Numbered from the stretch's first letter, positions 16,629 through 26,719 are shown. The stretch is 64,000 nt of DNA from an uncultured Bacteroides sp. (GCF_900547205.1 NZ_URFY01000011.1:44439-108438), one strand, 5' to 3'. Made by a program: numbers and translations. The notes: generated by a model from the sequence alone, not told the origin.

Positions 16629-18485
16629 TCATTTGCTAAAGTCAATATCCAGCGGTTCGATGTTATTCTCCGAACCTGCATATCCCGGTGTCTGGTTGAT
16701 ATGTCCCTGAACATTGGTCGAGATAGCACTCAGCGCAATCGGCCACAACACGTTATGGGGAGCGATGGTGTACTCGTTGCCGATAGGTGTTTTCACTCCC
16801 TTGTTGTAGAAGTCTGTCACGTCCATGATGTGGTCGTAGAAGAAGTTCTTTTCGGAGAAGTTATCCAGTCGGTAGGTACGTCCTTTATCATCCGCCTTTC
16901 CAGTTTGCGCATAGATGAATGCGATACGGGTCAGTTCCGACTTGCGCGGTTCTTCGTAGTAAAGCTCACGTGCACGCTCGTCAAGGATAGTGCGGATAGT
17001 CATCCGGCTGGCGGGAAGTTCGCTGGCGTTCGCTCTGCGGCGTACGGCGTTCACGTCTGCGGCAGCTTTTTCCAGACTAGCAGCATCGCCTTTCCATACA
17101 TAAGCCTCGGCACGCAGCAGATATGTCTCGGCAATACGGAAGATGTACCAGTCGGCCCATCCGCCACGCCACCATTTATCTTTCTGGTCTTCGATGTTGG
17201 TCTTATAGTGCGGCCATCCTACCCAGTCGCGGATGGTGTCGTTCACCAGAATCTTTCCGTTGTCGTCTTTGAAACGAACCGGTTGCCCGTACCATTCCGT
17301 GCCTTTGAGGGCAGGGTTGTTGTACACCAGGTCAGTCATTTCTATCCAGTTGCCCGGAGCGTGGCGGTAATCCGTATCGTCTTCCGTCCACACCATATGC
17401 GTGTGATACCACGTAGAACGTGCCGTACATACTCCACGGCCATATTCGAGCAGATACGGATTCTTAGTGGCATCATTATCGGTAAAGCCGTTCTTTCCGT
17501 CGGGAGTTTTGATTTCACCATCCTTTGCAAACCAAGGCAACACTTGGCGTTTGATTTCCAGTCCGGCAGCCGAGCGGATATCTTCTCCCGCATCATAACG
17601 GTCGAGTACCATATAGAGCACCTCTTTATTCTCCGGCAATGCCTTATTGGCCGATTGGTGCAAATCCCAGATTACGTTCTTCGTAGCATCGTTCTTGTCG
17701 ACACCGAAACGTTCCGTCATCAGATGGTGAACACCATCATCAATCACTTTGCTTGCCGATTCGATGGCATCGTCAAATTCTCCCAATGCAAGATTAATCT
17801 TTGTCAACAGGTGGTAGGCGGCAGCCTGAGTCACCATGCCGATATAAACGTTGTTCTTCAGATAAGGAGCCGTGCGGTCGAGGTCGTTTTTCAGATAACG
17901 CAAGATGGCTTCGCGCTTGGTTGAATAGAAGTCGTAGCGCGGGCCGGTCACCTCTTCCGTAATGAACGGGATGTCACCATACTGATGCACCAAGCGATAG
18001 TAACGGTAGGCACGGTGGAAACAAGCCAGACCTTCCACTTCGCGGCGCTGATCTTCGTTGTCGAACTCCGCCGTTTCCGAACGAGTCAGCAAGGTATTGG
18101 CGTCTTTGATACCTTTATACAGATAGGTCCAGTAATTATTAATCTGGCTGGCGTTACCCGTCAGAGATGCACTCGGGGTAATCTGGCGCACAAGGTCTTG
18201 CGGAGAGTTTGCCGCATCGGTACGACCGTTGACACTGATATCCGAGAAGAAATATTCGGAAAGAATACAAGGGTCGGCAGAACCGGAAGTTGGATAAAAG
18301 TCGAAGTAACGCACGTCACGGTTCAGCATATCCGTTCCGGTTTTCAGACCGTTGTAGTCGGTAAACGAAATCTCGGGGGTATAGAATGACAGCGGCTTCG
18401 GATCGAGCCAATCCGAACAACTACTTGCCAACACTGCTATTCCAATCATGCAGGCGATGCCTGTTCTCTTATTATTAAGTTTCAT
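16629..18485 (-). CDS. SusD/RagB-family nutrient-binding lipoprotein (locus B)
   Basis: 618 residues with lipobox VLASSCSDW. Typical SusD features: DWLDPKPLSFYT after the lipid anchor, AEFDNEDQRREVEGLACFHRAYRYYRLVHQYGDIPFI (TPR helices, about 140-175), IFRIAETYLLRAEAYVWKGD (about 450), and a C-terminal LWPIALSAISTN...INQTPGY. It follows SusC by 12 bases. It would bind the oligosaccharide or glycopeptide imported by its SusC; the mucin-directed protease in the same operon suggests O-glycans, by inference. Confidence 0.93.
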   Translation of the reverse strand: MKLNNKRTGIACMIGIAVLASSCSDWLDPKPLSFYTPEISFTDYNGLKTGTDMLNRDVRYFDFYPTSGSADPCILSEYFFSDISVNGRTDAANSPQDLVRQITPSASLTGNASQINNYWTYLYKGIKDANTLLTRSETAEFDNEDQRREVEGLACFHRAYRYYRLVHQYGDIPFITEEVTGPRYDFYSTKREAILRYLKNDLDRTAPYLKNNVYIGMVTQAAAYHLLTKINLALGEFDDAIESASKVIDDGVHHLMTERFGVDKNDATKNVIWDLHQSANKALPENKEVLYMVLDRYDAGEDIRSAAGLEIKRQVLPWFAKDGEIKTPDGKNGFTDNDATKNPYLLEYGRGVCTARSTWYHTHMVWTEDDTDYRHAPGNWIEMTDLVYNNPALKGTEWYGQPVRFKDDNGKILVNDTIRDWVGWPHYKTNIEDQKDKWWRGGWADWYIFRIAETYLLRAEAYVWKGDAASLEKAAADVNAVRRRANASELPASRMTIRTILDERARELYYEEPRKSELTRIAFIYAQTGKADDKGRTYRLDNFSEKNFFYDHIMDVTDFYNKGVKTPIGNEYTIAPHNVLWPIALSAISTNVQGHINQTPGYAGSENNIEPLDIDFSK

Positions 18486-18497
18486 CAGTCTGTAGGT

Positions 18498-21400
18498 TTA
18501 TAAAGTCAAGTTAATACCAAAATAAATAACTCTCGGGGTATTTGAATCACTGTTCTCCGGGTCGTAGCCGGGCCATCCTGAGATGTAGCCTGCATTCTTC
18601 ATCGTAGCGTTGACGTTCAGGTTCTGGATTCTGAGCGGTTGAATCAACTTCTTCGGGAAGGTGTATCCAACGGAGATGTTGTCGAAACGCAAGAAAGAAG
18701 CATTCTTGTAGATGGAGTAAGAAACACCTGCCGGCTTCTTATTTGCCAATCGCGGATACTCATTGTTGCGGTTCTCCGGTGTCCAGTAGTCACGTTTAAT
18801 CTGGTTGGTCACGTTCAGCAGCGCATTGTCGTTGGTGAAACGTCCCAGTGCTTTCTTATGTCCGATATAAGAATACATATTGATAGACACGGTGAGGTTC
18901 TTGAACAAGGTGAAGTCATTGCGCATACTCCAACGAAGGCGGGGCATGGTGGTTCCCTGAAACTCCTTGTCGGTGTTGTCATACTTGTAGTTCAGGTCTT
19001 TATCCAGCAGATGAACGTCGCCCGGCTGCTGTCCGTACTTGGCAGCTTCTTCACGGTCTTCTTCCTGCCAGATGCCTACTACCTTATAGCCCCAGATTTC
19101 GTCGATATCGTGTCCGATGAAACGCTGGTTCTTGATATCGTCCGCTTCGCGCTGACCGATAACGTTGCCTTCCGCATCTTTCACATCTTCCATGATGCCA
19201 TACAGGTGGGTAATCTTATTCTTGTTGTAAGCCAAGTTGAGTGAGGTGCGCCAACTGAACTTATCCATCTTGATGTTGGTGGAGTTCAGCGAAAGTTCCA
19301 CACCGGCATTCTGCACTTCACCGATGTTAGACATCACAGAAGTGTAACCAATCAAGCTGGGTAGTTCACGGCTTACAAGTAGGTCGGTGGTGATCTTCTT
19401 ATATACATCCACGCTGGCGCTCAGTCTGCCTTTCAGGAATGTAAGGTCCATACCGGCATTCCACGAAGTGGTAGATTCCCATTTCAGGTTAGGGTTCGCC
19501 ATCGAAGAAGCATAGAAAGTGTTGGCAGTAACCAGACTTCCGGTTGCCGGGTCCACATAGATATATTTGCGCGGAGCCAACTGCATAAATGCGGCATACG
19601 TACCTACGGCACGATTACCGTTCTTACCCCATGAGAGACGCAACTTACCATATTCGAACCACTCCGGACGGTGCAGAAACTTCTCTTCGGAGAACACCCA
19701 TCCCAATGCAACAGCCGGGAAGGTGGCACGCGGATTGGCAAGACCGAAAGCAGAGTATCCGTCACGACGTACGGTAGCAGTTACCAGATAACGTTGGTCG
19801 TATACATAGTGCAGACGTCCCATAAAGGCGTCTCCTGTGCGGTAAGTGTCATTGCTGGATACATTGGGGCTTGTACCGAAGCCGATACCGCCATAACCTA
19901 GTTCATCGGTAGGCAGGAAGTTTTCGTTCGTCATTTCATCATTCCAACGCTGGAATTTCTCCCAGTTGGCAAGGAAAGTAAAGTCGAATGCATTTTTGCC
20001 GAATGTCTTGTTCCATTTCAGCATATTATCCCATTGCCAATAGAAGTCCTTAGTGTGTTTGCGTTCCACACGGCCGTTCTGCGAACCGGAGTCGGGGGAA
20101 GCGGCTGCCTTGTGGAAAAGATAATTGGTCCACTCAAAACGCGGAGAATAGGTTGTCTGGATAGAGAAGCCTAGCGGCAAGGTAATCTTCAGATAAAGAG
20201 CCGCATTCAGGTTCTCAATGTCGTTGCGCTTGCTCTGGTAAGCCGGAGCAATCAGCGGGTTGCTTTGGTTATTGTTGCCCGTGGGGTATTGTCTCAACGT
20301 CACTCCGTCGTCTTCATAAAGGCTTCCGAAGGGTGAAAGAGAGGTGTAGCTACCGGATGAATTGCTGATATATCCTTCATCGCGTGAAGTGAACTGTGCA
20401 TTCACACCGTAAGTAAGGAAGCTTTGAATCTTATTCTCAAGGTTGATACGTGCACGGATAGCGCTGTAGCCGCCACCACGTACGTTGCTCTCGTTTTTCA
20501 GGTAGTTGATGGATGAATAGTAAGACATCTCATCTTTCTTTCCTGCCACGCTGACGGTGTAGTCCTGACGCAGCGCTACGTCCTGATAAATAACATCGCG
20601 CCAATCTACGTAGCGTCCTGCCATGTAGTTTTCCACTTCGGTGTTGGTAAATTCGAGACGTGTCAGCCAGATGCTTGCCGGGTCGCCTTTATCGTTTCCC
20701 ATCCAATTGGCAAGGTCCGTGTTCGACATATTTGCCGGATTGTTGAAATATCCTGTAGCTGCCTTCTTAGGGTTCTTGCTTACTTCCACATCACGACGGA
20801 AGTTGATGAAATCTTCGCCTTCGTATACTTCGGGCAGAGAGTTTACCATCGAAAGTCCCCATGTGCCGCTAAAGTTAATGATCGGCTTGCTGGAGCTTGT
20901 TCCTTTCTTGGTGGTAATAAGCACGACACCATTGGCTGCTTTCGCACCGTAAACAGCTGTAGAGCTGGCATCTTTCAACACGTCTATCTGCTCGATGTCG
21001 TTGGGGTTGATGTCGGTCATCTGTCCCGAATAAATTACTCCGTCCAGTACAATCAGCGGTTCAAGGGAAGATTTGTCGGTACTCGTTGCACGTAGGTTGT
21101 TCTTACCTCGCACCATCATGCTGGTGTTACCCTTCGTATCGGTTTCGATGCCTACCGAAAGTCCGGCTACACCCGTACGGAGCATATCCTGAACGGTCTT
21201 GGGCTGTTCTTTTTCAAGGTCGCTGGCTTTCAAGGATGCCACGGATCCGGTAAGGTCTTTCTTCTTCATCGTACCGTAACCCACAACGACTACTTCCTCC
21301 AATGTCTTAGAGTCCTCCTTCATTTTGATGATGGATTTCTGCCCGGCTTTCACCGTTTGAGTAGTGTAGCCGATGTAAGAGACCTGAAGGGGAGAACCGA

Positions 21401-21860
21401 AAGGAGCTTCCAGCTTGTAGTTACCGTCGATATCGGTAATCACACCGTTGGTTGTTCCTGCTACCAGAACGTTGGCACCGATGATGGGCTCTCCGTTCTC
21501 GTCGACCACCTTACCGGCGATGGTAGTTGGTTTGCCCGTTTGTGCCGGAGTACTCTTTTTGGGAAACAAGGCTATCTGTGTGCTTGTCACCTCAAATGAC
21601 AGGTCGACGCCTTTCAGCATCTCACTTACTGCTTTGGATACGGGTACACGTTTCACGTTGAGGCTCACTTGCTGCTTCACGTCTACTTGCGTTGCATCAT
21701 AGAAAAAAGTATAACCGCTGGCTTTCTCAATGCGAGCCATCGCATCGGACAATGGTATCTTGGAGAAGCTCAATGTTACTAACTTCTCTTTTACTTGTCC
21801 AGAAAGCGCAATGCTAAAAAATAATAGCATTAAAAGTGTAAATTGCTTTTTTAAATTCAT
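18498..21860 (-). CDS. SusC-like TonB-dependent transporter with STN domain (locus B)
   Basis: 1120 residues. Signal peptide (1-21), STN domain (about 24-75, VTLSFSKIPLSDAMARIEKA), carboxypeptidase-regulatory-like domain (about 92-175, GKVVDENGEPIIGANVLVAG), TonB-box region (TLEEVVVVGYGTM), plug (DASSTAVYGAKAANGVVLITT), then the beta barrel ending INLTL. The STN domain matches regulation by the FecR at 25652-26719. A 183-base leader with a hairpin separates it from the lipoprotein gene upstream. Confidence 0.95.
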   Translation of the reverse strand: MNLKKQFTLLMLLFFSIALSGQVKEKLVTLSFSKIPLSDAMARIEKASGYTFFYDATQVDVKQQVSLNVKRVPVSKAVSEMLKGVDLSFEVTSTQIALFPKKSTPAQTGKPTTIAGKVVDENGEPIIGANVLVAGTTNGVITDIDGNYKLEAPFGSPLQVSYIGYTTQTVKAGQKSIIKMKEDSKTLEEVVVVGYGTMKKKDLTGSVASLKASDLEKEQPKTVQDMLRTGVAGLSVGIETDTKGNTSMMVRGKNNLRATSTDKSSLEPLIVLDGVIYSGQMTDINPNDIEQIDVLKDASSTAVYGAKAANGVVLITTKKGTSSSKPIINFSGTWGLSMVNSLPEVYEGEDFINFRRDVEVSKNPKKAATGYFNNPANMSNTDLANWMGNDKGDPASIWLTRLEFTNTEVENYMAGRYVDWRDVIYQDVALRQDYTVSVAGKKDEMSYYSSINYLKNESNVRGGGYSAIRARINLENKIQSFLTYGVNAQFTSRDEGYISNSSGSYTSLSPFGSLYEDDGVTLRQYPTGNNNQSNPLIAPAYQSKRNDIENLNAALYLKITLPLGFSIQTTYSPRFEWTNYLFHKAAASPDSGSQNGRVERKHTKDFYWQWDNMLKWNKTFGKNAFDFTFLANWEKFQRWNDEMTNENFLPTDELGYGGIGFGTSPNVSSNDTYRTGDAFMGRLHYVYDQRYLVTATVRRDGYSAFGLANPRATFPAVALGWVFSEEKFLHRPEWFEYGKLRLSWGKNGNRAVGTYAAFMQLAPRKYIYVDPATGSLVTANTFYASSMANPNLKWESTTSWNAGMDLTFLKGRLSASVDVYKKITTDLLVSRELPSLIGYTSVMSNIGEVQNAGVELSLNSTNIKMDKFSWRTSLNLAYNKNKITHLYGIMEDVKDAEGNVIGQREADDIKNQRFIGHDIDEIWGYKVVGIWQEEDREEAAKYGQQPGDVHLLDKDLNYKYDNTDKEFQGTTMPRLRWSMRNDFTLFKNLTVSINMYSYIGHKKALGRFTNDNALLNVTNQIKRDYWTPENRNNEYPRLANKKPAGVSYSIYKNASFLRFDNISVGYTFPKKLIQPLRIQNLNVNATMKNAGYISGWPGYDPENSDSNTPRVIYFGINLTL

Positions 21861-21959
21861 ATTTTTGTAATGTTAAAAGTTAACTGTAAGGAGGTGCATT
21901 AAAATGGGTCAGATTTTAACGCGCTAACTTCCTTGGTTAATAAAAAACTTGATTGGGTA

Positions 21960-21988
21960 GGGGGATAGCCGGAGACGGAACTTCCCCC
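21960..21988. promoter_or_regulatory. Hairpin in the SusC leader (locus B)
   Basis: GGGGG (21960-21964) pairs with CCCCC (21984-21988), and inner CCG/CGG closes a GAGA tetraloop on the plus strand (TCTC on the transcribed strand). It sits in the 183-base gap between the discoidin lipoprotein and SusC. It may be a processing, attenuation or mRNA-stability element. On the plus strand it is followed by TTTATTTTTA and would look like a terminator, but no plus-strand gene ends there. Confidence 0.45.
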
Positions 21989-22043
21989 TTTATTTTTATG
22001 CTGTATCTTGATTATATCATAGGCTGTCTTTCTCTTTGATTCA

Positions 22044-23192
22044 TTACTCGTTTGCTATAAAATTCATCTTACCGATGTTGAACTCGGATATCTGCATGGT
22101 GTTTCCGCTGTTACTCCATGCGTCTAATGTTATCTTAAAGTAGCGATAGGTCACCGTCATCGGTAGGTCTACTATTACGTCGCCGACGGTTTTAGCTACC
22201 GGGATATCTGCACCTTTCAGAAGTTCGGTGAACTCTTCGTTATCGTTGCTTCCATATACGGATACCTTCTTCACGCGAAGATTCTCGCTGGTATTGTTCG
22301 TTCGGTGGGTCAGCTTGAAGAAGTCGAAAGTCTGTGGTGTCTGCATATCAATCGTGAAATGTACTACGTCGGTAGACGGCACAGTTACACCTCCAAGAGA
22401 TTTACCCGGCTTCACCAGAAGAATGGAAGATACCGTGTCGTTATCGAACATCTTTTCAGGCTGACCACCCGCAGCAGCATCAGACACCCATTGGTGAGAA
22501 GTTTCCACAGTCCACGCGCTACGTTCCAGATAGTTGGTATACTCCACATTGCATACGTGGAAATCGCAAGTTGTTGCTACATTGCTTCCGTCGGTAGACT
22601 TAATGGTGATAGTCACGTCGCCAAATGATTTGGTATAGACTTCGCCATATTCGTTAACTTCCGCCACTGTAGGGTCTGAAGACAGATAAATGACATCGGG
22701 ATTGGAAGCATTTTCGGGAAGAACACTCACTGTTGCACCCAAATTGATGGTGCGCTCCATACCTACATAATAGTCTTTGTATACTTCGGGGACGGTGATG
22801 GAAGTGATGGGATAAATACGTTTCTCCACTTTCACCAGACAAGTAGTCCACAGGTCTGTGTTGTTGACCGACCAAACGCTCAGTACGGCTTCGCCCACTC
22901 CGGTGGCTGTGATGACACCGGATTCATCTACGGTAAATACCTTATCATTACCGGTCGTGTAAGTGTATGTATATTCTCCGGCATCAATAGCATCCGCAGG
23001 AAGAGTGGTAACGGAAGTGTTATAAGTATCTCCTTCAATCAGTGAGATGGTTCCGTCCGCTACGTCGGCCACCATCAAGCGGTTAACTTTCAGTCCGGAC
23101 GTTTCATCGTCGTCGCAAGCTGCAAACAGGACAGCAAACAATGCACAAGCCATCCAGAACGAATAATTAGTGATATATTTGATAGTATTCAT
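22044..23192 (-). CDS. Surface lipoprotein with Ig-like (Big_2) repeats and a discoidin/F5-8C domain
   Basis: 382 residues. Lipobox LFAACDDDE. Residues about 40-215 form two bacterial Ig-like segments (SGVITATGVGEAVLSVWS; VAEVNEYGEVYTKSFGDVTITI). Residues about 220-380 look like a discoidin (F5/8 type C, CBM32-like) fold: AWTVETSHQWVSDAAAG, PEKMFDNDTVSS, HFTIDMQTPQTFDFFKLTHR, KKVSVYGSNDNEEF and RYFKITL. It lies 9 bases after the M60 protease gene, so the two are made together. It has no catalytic domain, so a surface glycan-binding (SGBP-like) role is the best guess. Confidence 0.82.
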   Translation of the reverse strand: MNTIKYITNYSFWMACALFAVLFAACDDDETSGLKVNRLMVADVADGTISLIEGDTYNTSVTTLPADAIDAGEYTYTYTTGNDKVFTVDESGVITATGVGEAVLSVWSVNNTDLWTTCLVKVEKRIYPITSITVPEVYKDYYVGMERTINLGATVSVLPENASNPDVIYLSSDPTVAEVNEYGEVYTKSFGDVTITIKSTDGSNVATTCDFHVCNVEYTNYLERSAWTVETSHQWVSDAAAGGQPEKMFDNDTVSSILLVKPGKSLGGVTVPSTDVVHFTIDMQTPQTFDFFKLTHRTNNTSENLRVKKVSVYGSNDNEEFTELLKGADIPVAKTVGDVIVDLPMTVTYRYFKITLDAWSNSGNTMQISEFNIGKMNFIANE

Positions 23193-23201
23193 CTTTCTGT
23201 G

Positions 23202-25529
23202 TTATTTATAGTCATTTACATTTTCATCCGTCATCAGGTATAAGTTCTCGGGGGCTTTCGGATAGCCTTTGGCTTCTATCTCCTTCTTTAAAGCCTTAAT
23301 TTGTGCGTCGGTCACTGTGAAATGCTTATCACGGTAATCTTTCATCACGATATCTATCTGGCGAAGGAATCCCCACTTCTCGAAGAAGTCGAGTAGGTCC
23401 ACCTTTGCCAAGTTGCACACTTGACGCACGAAGTCGAGTTGCAGGATGCCTTGCGTACCGACAGTGGTATCCAAGTCGGGAGTCACACGATAGTGTTCGT
23501 GCAGATCGCGGTAGAAATCTTCTTTGCCGAGGACATCCGTCAGGTATAACTTCAATTGCCAGAAAGGAACAAGTTTGACGTAATATTCATCGGATGCGTT
23601 TTGCAGGCAGTGAGGTTGCTCGGCCTTCACAATCCGGTTGATGGCTTCTTCGTAAACGGTTATGCCGGTATCTTTATCCATCAGGCGGGAGCCCTTTCCG
23701 AAGGTCGTTCTCACATAGTTGGCGAGGATATTGTTAGTTACTTCAGTCAGTCCTGCCCATTTCAGTCCCGGACGGGTCTGGTTGGCATGACCTATTTCAT
23801 GTCCCAATACCCATACGCGGCTTTTCAGTCCTTCCACTGTGCAGAATACGTCGCGATAACTCGGTAAGTAAGCTGTATGGTTGGAAGCTGAATAAGGATT
23901 CTTGGCGTTATGTTCTACGTGGAGATACATACGGTTGCCAAATTCTTTATTGTATTTGAACAGCCCCATCAGATCCCATTCCAGATAAACCACCTGATCC
24001 AGCAAATCCATAACTTCGAGGATAGGGGTGTTGGCTTGCTTATAATCCTGTACGGTCCAGGTGACGTGCACATATTTGCTCACCACATCAATGTCCAGCC
24101 ACTTCGCGTTGCGCAGCATCTCTTCAAATTCAGCCTGCGTTCCGGTTTGTGCATCAAAGTAACCGTTCACTTTGCCAAACGGGAAGTGAATCTTAACGGA
24201 CTTGGCAGCAGCAGCTTTTTTATCCGTTTCGGTTTTCAGTTCCAAAGGAAGGTTCGTGTCATTAGTCTGATTTTGAATATATACCAAACCACCGATAACC
24301 ATTTTCAGTTTATTCTCACCTTGAAGAAGCGGGTAGGTTTTGCTACTGTTGTATCCAAGGCTCAAATCCTGAACTACCATGGATATGTTCTGTCCATGAG
24401 TATCGCCAACCAATACCGTAATCTCTTCTCCTTGCTCCACGTAAATGCCCGTAGGGTTGTCGCGCAAGCTATAAGGCCCCGTTTTATTGACCGTTGCCAT
24501 GAGGTTAGGATTCTGATAGGGACGGTATTCGGCAACTCTGAACTCCGGATTATAGGTTCCGTTGAGCAAAGCTGTGGCAAGTTTCTTATAGGTTTCGCCC
24601 GGCATCTTCTTGATATCCTTTTCTGTGATTCCTTCTTTGAGTTCGGAACAAGAGTTATCGGTAAATATCTGAAGATAGTCGTATTTATTCTCACTGGTCT
24701 GGAAGAACTCCATTTCAGCACAACTGATACGGTTGTTGTGAGCAGCGTGAATATCGAAACGTACTTTCTTCACGTCTTTAATAGCTTCGTCCAATTGCAG
24801 GACAGAAGCAGCCGTATAATTGGTTTCCAACTCAAAAGACTTGACTTTGACAAATTCGGGATGCTCAGCGGTAGATACCAGCACATCGAACTGATTGAAC
24901 GCTCCGTACTTATTTCCGCTATCCGTACGCGGGTGATAGATGATGTAGTTTAATGACGTACAGTTGTCCAGCGTATAGGTAATCTGGAAAGGCCAGTTGC
25001 TGAATGCGCCAAACTTGGAGTTGAAATAGGAGGTGTAATCGCCGTCAAATGAACAAACGATGCCGCGCTGTTCCTGTTCCACCTCTTCCGTAGTGGCTGT
25101 CGCCCCGGTTACGGTAATCTGCACATCGTCCGAACCCGAGGATGCTTCCTGACTGACAGGTATTTCTCTGGTCAGTTCACCGTAAGAAAGAGTTACGATG
25201 GTGGCACGCGGTTCTTCATAATAAGTCGGGTCAACGGTAACTTTCAGCAAGTTATCTGCCAACTCCACTGCACACCAGTCCTGTCCATTCGTTGCCACGG
25301 CGCATTGCAAAGCGCTCATTTCAACATCTTTCGTCACTACCAGATACACTTCCTTCGTTCCTCCGGAAGCTTTAAAACTCAAATCCAACGGCAATACTCT
25401 TACCCAGCCGCTTCGTTCGGTCGCATCATCATCGTCGCTACAAGACCACAATGATAGCACCGATAGTAACAGCACCACACTCCATGAGATCCGGCGAATC
25501 TGATTTACGCCCTTTTTAAAAATGCTCAT
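23202..25529 (-). CDS. M60-family zinc metallopeptidase (mucin-type O-glycoprotease), BACON and F5/8C domains
   Basis: A 775-residue lipoprotein (LSLWSCSDDDD). Domains: BACON (about 40-130), discoidin/F5-8C-like (about 145-285, FNSKFGAFSNWPFQITYTLD, FDVLVSTAEHPEF), M60 accessory region and catalytic region (about 320-690). The zinc motif LGHEIGHANQ (about 577-586) is followed by Glu in LTEVTNN, matching HExxH...E. The architecture resembles the characterised B. thetaiotaomicron BT4244 protease, which cleaves mucin-type O-glycoproteins. First after FecR, with a 122-base leader carrying a G7 hairpin. It should cut glycosylated peptide at the cell surface before SusCD import. Confidence 0.92.
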   Translation of the reverse strand: MSIFKKGVNQIRRISWSVVLLLSVLSLWSCSDDDDATERSGWVRVLPLDLSFKASGGTKEVYLVVTKDVEMSALQCAVATNGQDWCAVELADNLLKVTVDPTYYEEPRATIVTLSYGELTREIPVSQEASSGSDDVQITVTGATATTEEVEQEQRGIVCSFDGDYTSYFNSKFGAFSNWPFQITYTLDNCTSLNYIIYHPRTDSGNKYGAFNQFDVLVSTAEHPEFVKVKSFELETNYTAASVLQLDEAIKDVKKVRFDIHAAHNNRISCAEMEFFQTSENKYDYLQIFTDNSCSELKEGITEKDIKKMPGETYKKLATALLNGTYNPEFRVAEYRPYQNPNLMATVNKTGPYSLRDNPTGIYVEQGEEITVLVGDTHGQNISMVVQDLSLGYNSSKTYPLLQGENKLKMVIGGLVYIQNQTNDTNLPLELKTETDKKAAAAKSVKIHFPFGKVNGYFDAQTGTQAEFEEMLRNAKWLDIDVVSKYVHVTWTVQDYKQANTPILEVMDLLDQVVYLEWDLMGLFKYNKEFGNRMYLHVEHNAKNPYSASNHTAYLPSYRDVFCTVEGLKSRVWVLGHEIGHANQTRPGLKWAGLTEVTNNILANYVRTTFGKGSRLMDKDTGITVYEEAINRIVKAEQPHCLQNASDEYYVKLVPFWQLKLYLTDVLGKEDFYRDLHEHYRVTPDLDTTVGTQGILQLDFVRQVCNLAKVDLLDFFEKWGFLRQIDIVMKDYRDKHFTVTDAQIKALKKEIEAKGYPKAPENLYLMTDENVNDYK

Positions 25530-25567
25530 AATGATTAAAAATTAAAAGTTAACTAATAGATTACATC

Positions 25568-25606
25568 ACGATTCACTTTATCAGGGGGGGTCAGCCCATG
25601 AATCAT
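25568..25606 (-). promoter_or_regulatory. Leader hairpin with a 7-C run upstream of the M60 gene
   Basis: On the minus-strand transcript ATGATTCA (plus 25599-25606) pairs with TGAATCGT (plus 25568-25575). The loop contains GGG and a run of seven C (plus-strand G at 25584-25590). The hairpin lies in the FecR-M60 gap. It may be an attenuator; the homopolymer could vary in length. Confidence 0.45.
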
Positions 25607-25651
25607 TGCTGTAATCAGATTTATAAAAAATTGATTTTAAAGTTATTATTC

Positions 25652-26719
25652 TTATTTCGGCAGAATCGTCAGTACATTCTCATCATTAAATTTATAACCG
25701 ATAGGATGAATGCGCGACATGATTCTCATGATTTCCTCCAATGGTTCGTTTTTCAAAGTAAATGTATACTTGTAATCAGTCCGTAGCTCCGGATCGAGAT
25801 GTATCTTCACATTATACCATTTAGAAAGAAGAGGACAAATCTCTTTCAATGATCTGTTATTAAATACAATCTGGTTACATGCCCAGGAGACTGCCAATTC
25901 GATATCCCCTTTTTCTACTTGAATTTGTCCATTCCGCTTGTTGAAAGTACCCACTTCGCCAGGCTGAAGAAATCGGGTTTCTGCTTTTGTTTCCAGCGCA
26001 ACTAAACCATCTTTCAGGCTGACAAACGTTTTATCCGAACCGGGAAAAGATTCTACATTGAACTTTGTTCCGTGCACCACAATCTTCATTCCCTCAGTCT
26101 CCACCACAAAAGGATGGTCTTTATCGTGCACTACATTGAAATATGCTTCTCCAGTCAAACGGACATTTCTATTTTTGGATGAAAAATTAGTATTGTAAGC
26201 AAGCGAAGTAGCAGAGTGAATCCACACATTCGAGCCGTCTGGCAAAGCAACTTCCGACTTTCCTCCCCAATTGGAGTAGGTTTGTTCTGCCATATTCGGT
26301 TGGCCTATCTTTATACCTATATATAAAGAAGCGGAAAGAAAGACAACTACAACCAGACAAGCTACCGCAACATAACGTTGAAAACGGGGAAGTGCCCACA
26401 AACGCATAAGTTGATCTTTATCTTTGAGAAGTGTTTGTTTTTTGGGGTTGCTATCAGAAAATTGCATATCCTCAGTTACTTTCTTTTCAGCCTCTTCTGA
26501 CGCTTCCATGCGACGCATCATTTCCTTCCAATAGTAATCTACATCCGGTGTGTAATTTATAACTTTCGCACGTACCTTTTCCCAAACTCCGCGGAGTTCT
26601 TCAAATACTTCCCGGTTCTCACCTACAGACAACCACTGCTCCAATCGCTTGCTGTCCGCCTCGGATATGTCTTGTTTTAAGTGGGAAATAATCAAATCCC
26701 AAGGTATTTCTTTCTTCAT
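25652..26719 (-). CDS. FecR-family anti-sigma factor (locus B)
   Basis: 355 residues. Cytoplasmic helical N-terminus (1-115, KQDISEADSKRLEQWLS), one membrane span (about 120-140, YVAVACLVVVVFLSASLYIG), FecR domain (SEVALPDGSNVWIHSATSLAY, GEAYFNVVHDKDHPFVVE, VHGTKFNVESF) and a C-terminal DUF4974 domain. It is divergent from its ECF sigma gene and co-directional with the M60-SusCD operon, so it probably shares the ECF-dependent promoter with the genes it controls. Confidence 0.93.
   Translation of the reverse strand: MKKEIPWDLIISHLKQDISEADSKRLEQWLSVGENREVFEELRGVWEKVRAKVINYTPDVDYYWKEMMRRMEASEEAEKKVTEDMQFSDSNPKKQTLLKDKDQLMRLWALPRFQRYVAVACLVVVVFLSASLYIGIKIGQPNMAEQTYSNWGGKSEVALPDGSNVWIHSATSLAYNTNFSSKNRNVRLTGEAYFNVVHDKDHPFVVETEGMKIVVHGTKFNVESFPGSDKTFVSLKDGLVALETKAETRFLQPGEVGTFNKRNGQIQVEKGDIELAVSWACNQIVFNNRSLKEICPLLSKWYNVKIHLDPELRTDYKYTFTLKNEPLEEIMRIMSRIHPIGYKFNDENVLTILPK

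Noticed and set aside
16512..17924. 470-codon open frame on the plus strand
   Set aside because: It is antisense to SusD of locus B and starts inside the palindrome array.
21960..21998. Plus-strand intrinsic terminator
   Set aside because: The hairpin plus T-rich tail looks like a terminator on the plus strand, but no plus-strand gene lies upstream, so it is listed as a leader element of the minus-strand transcript instead.
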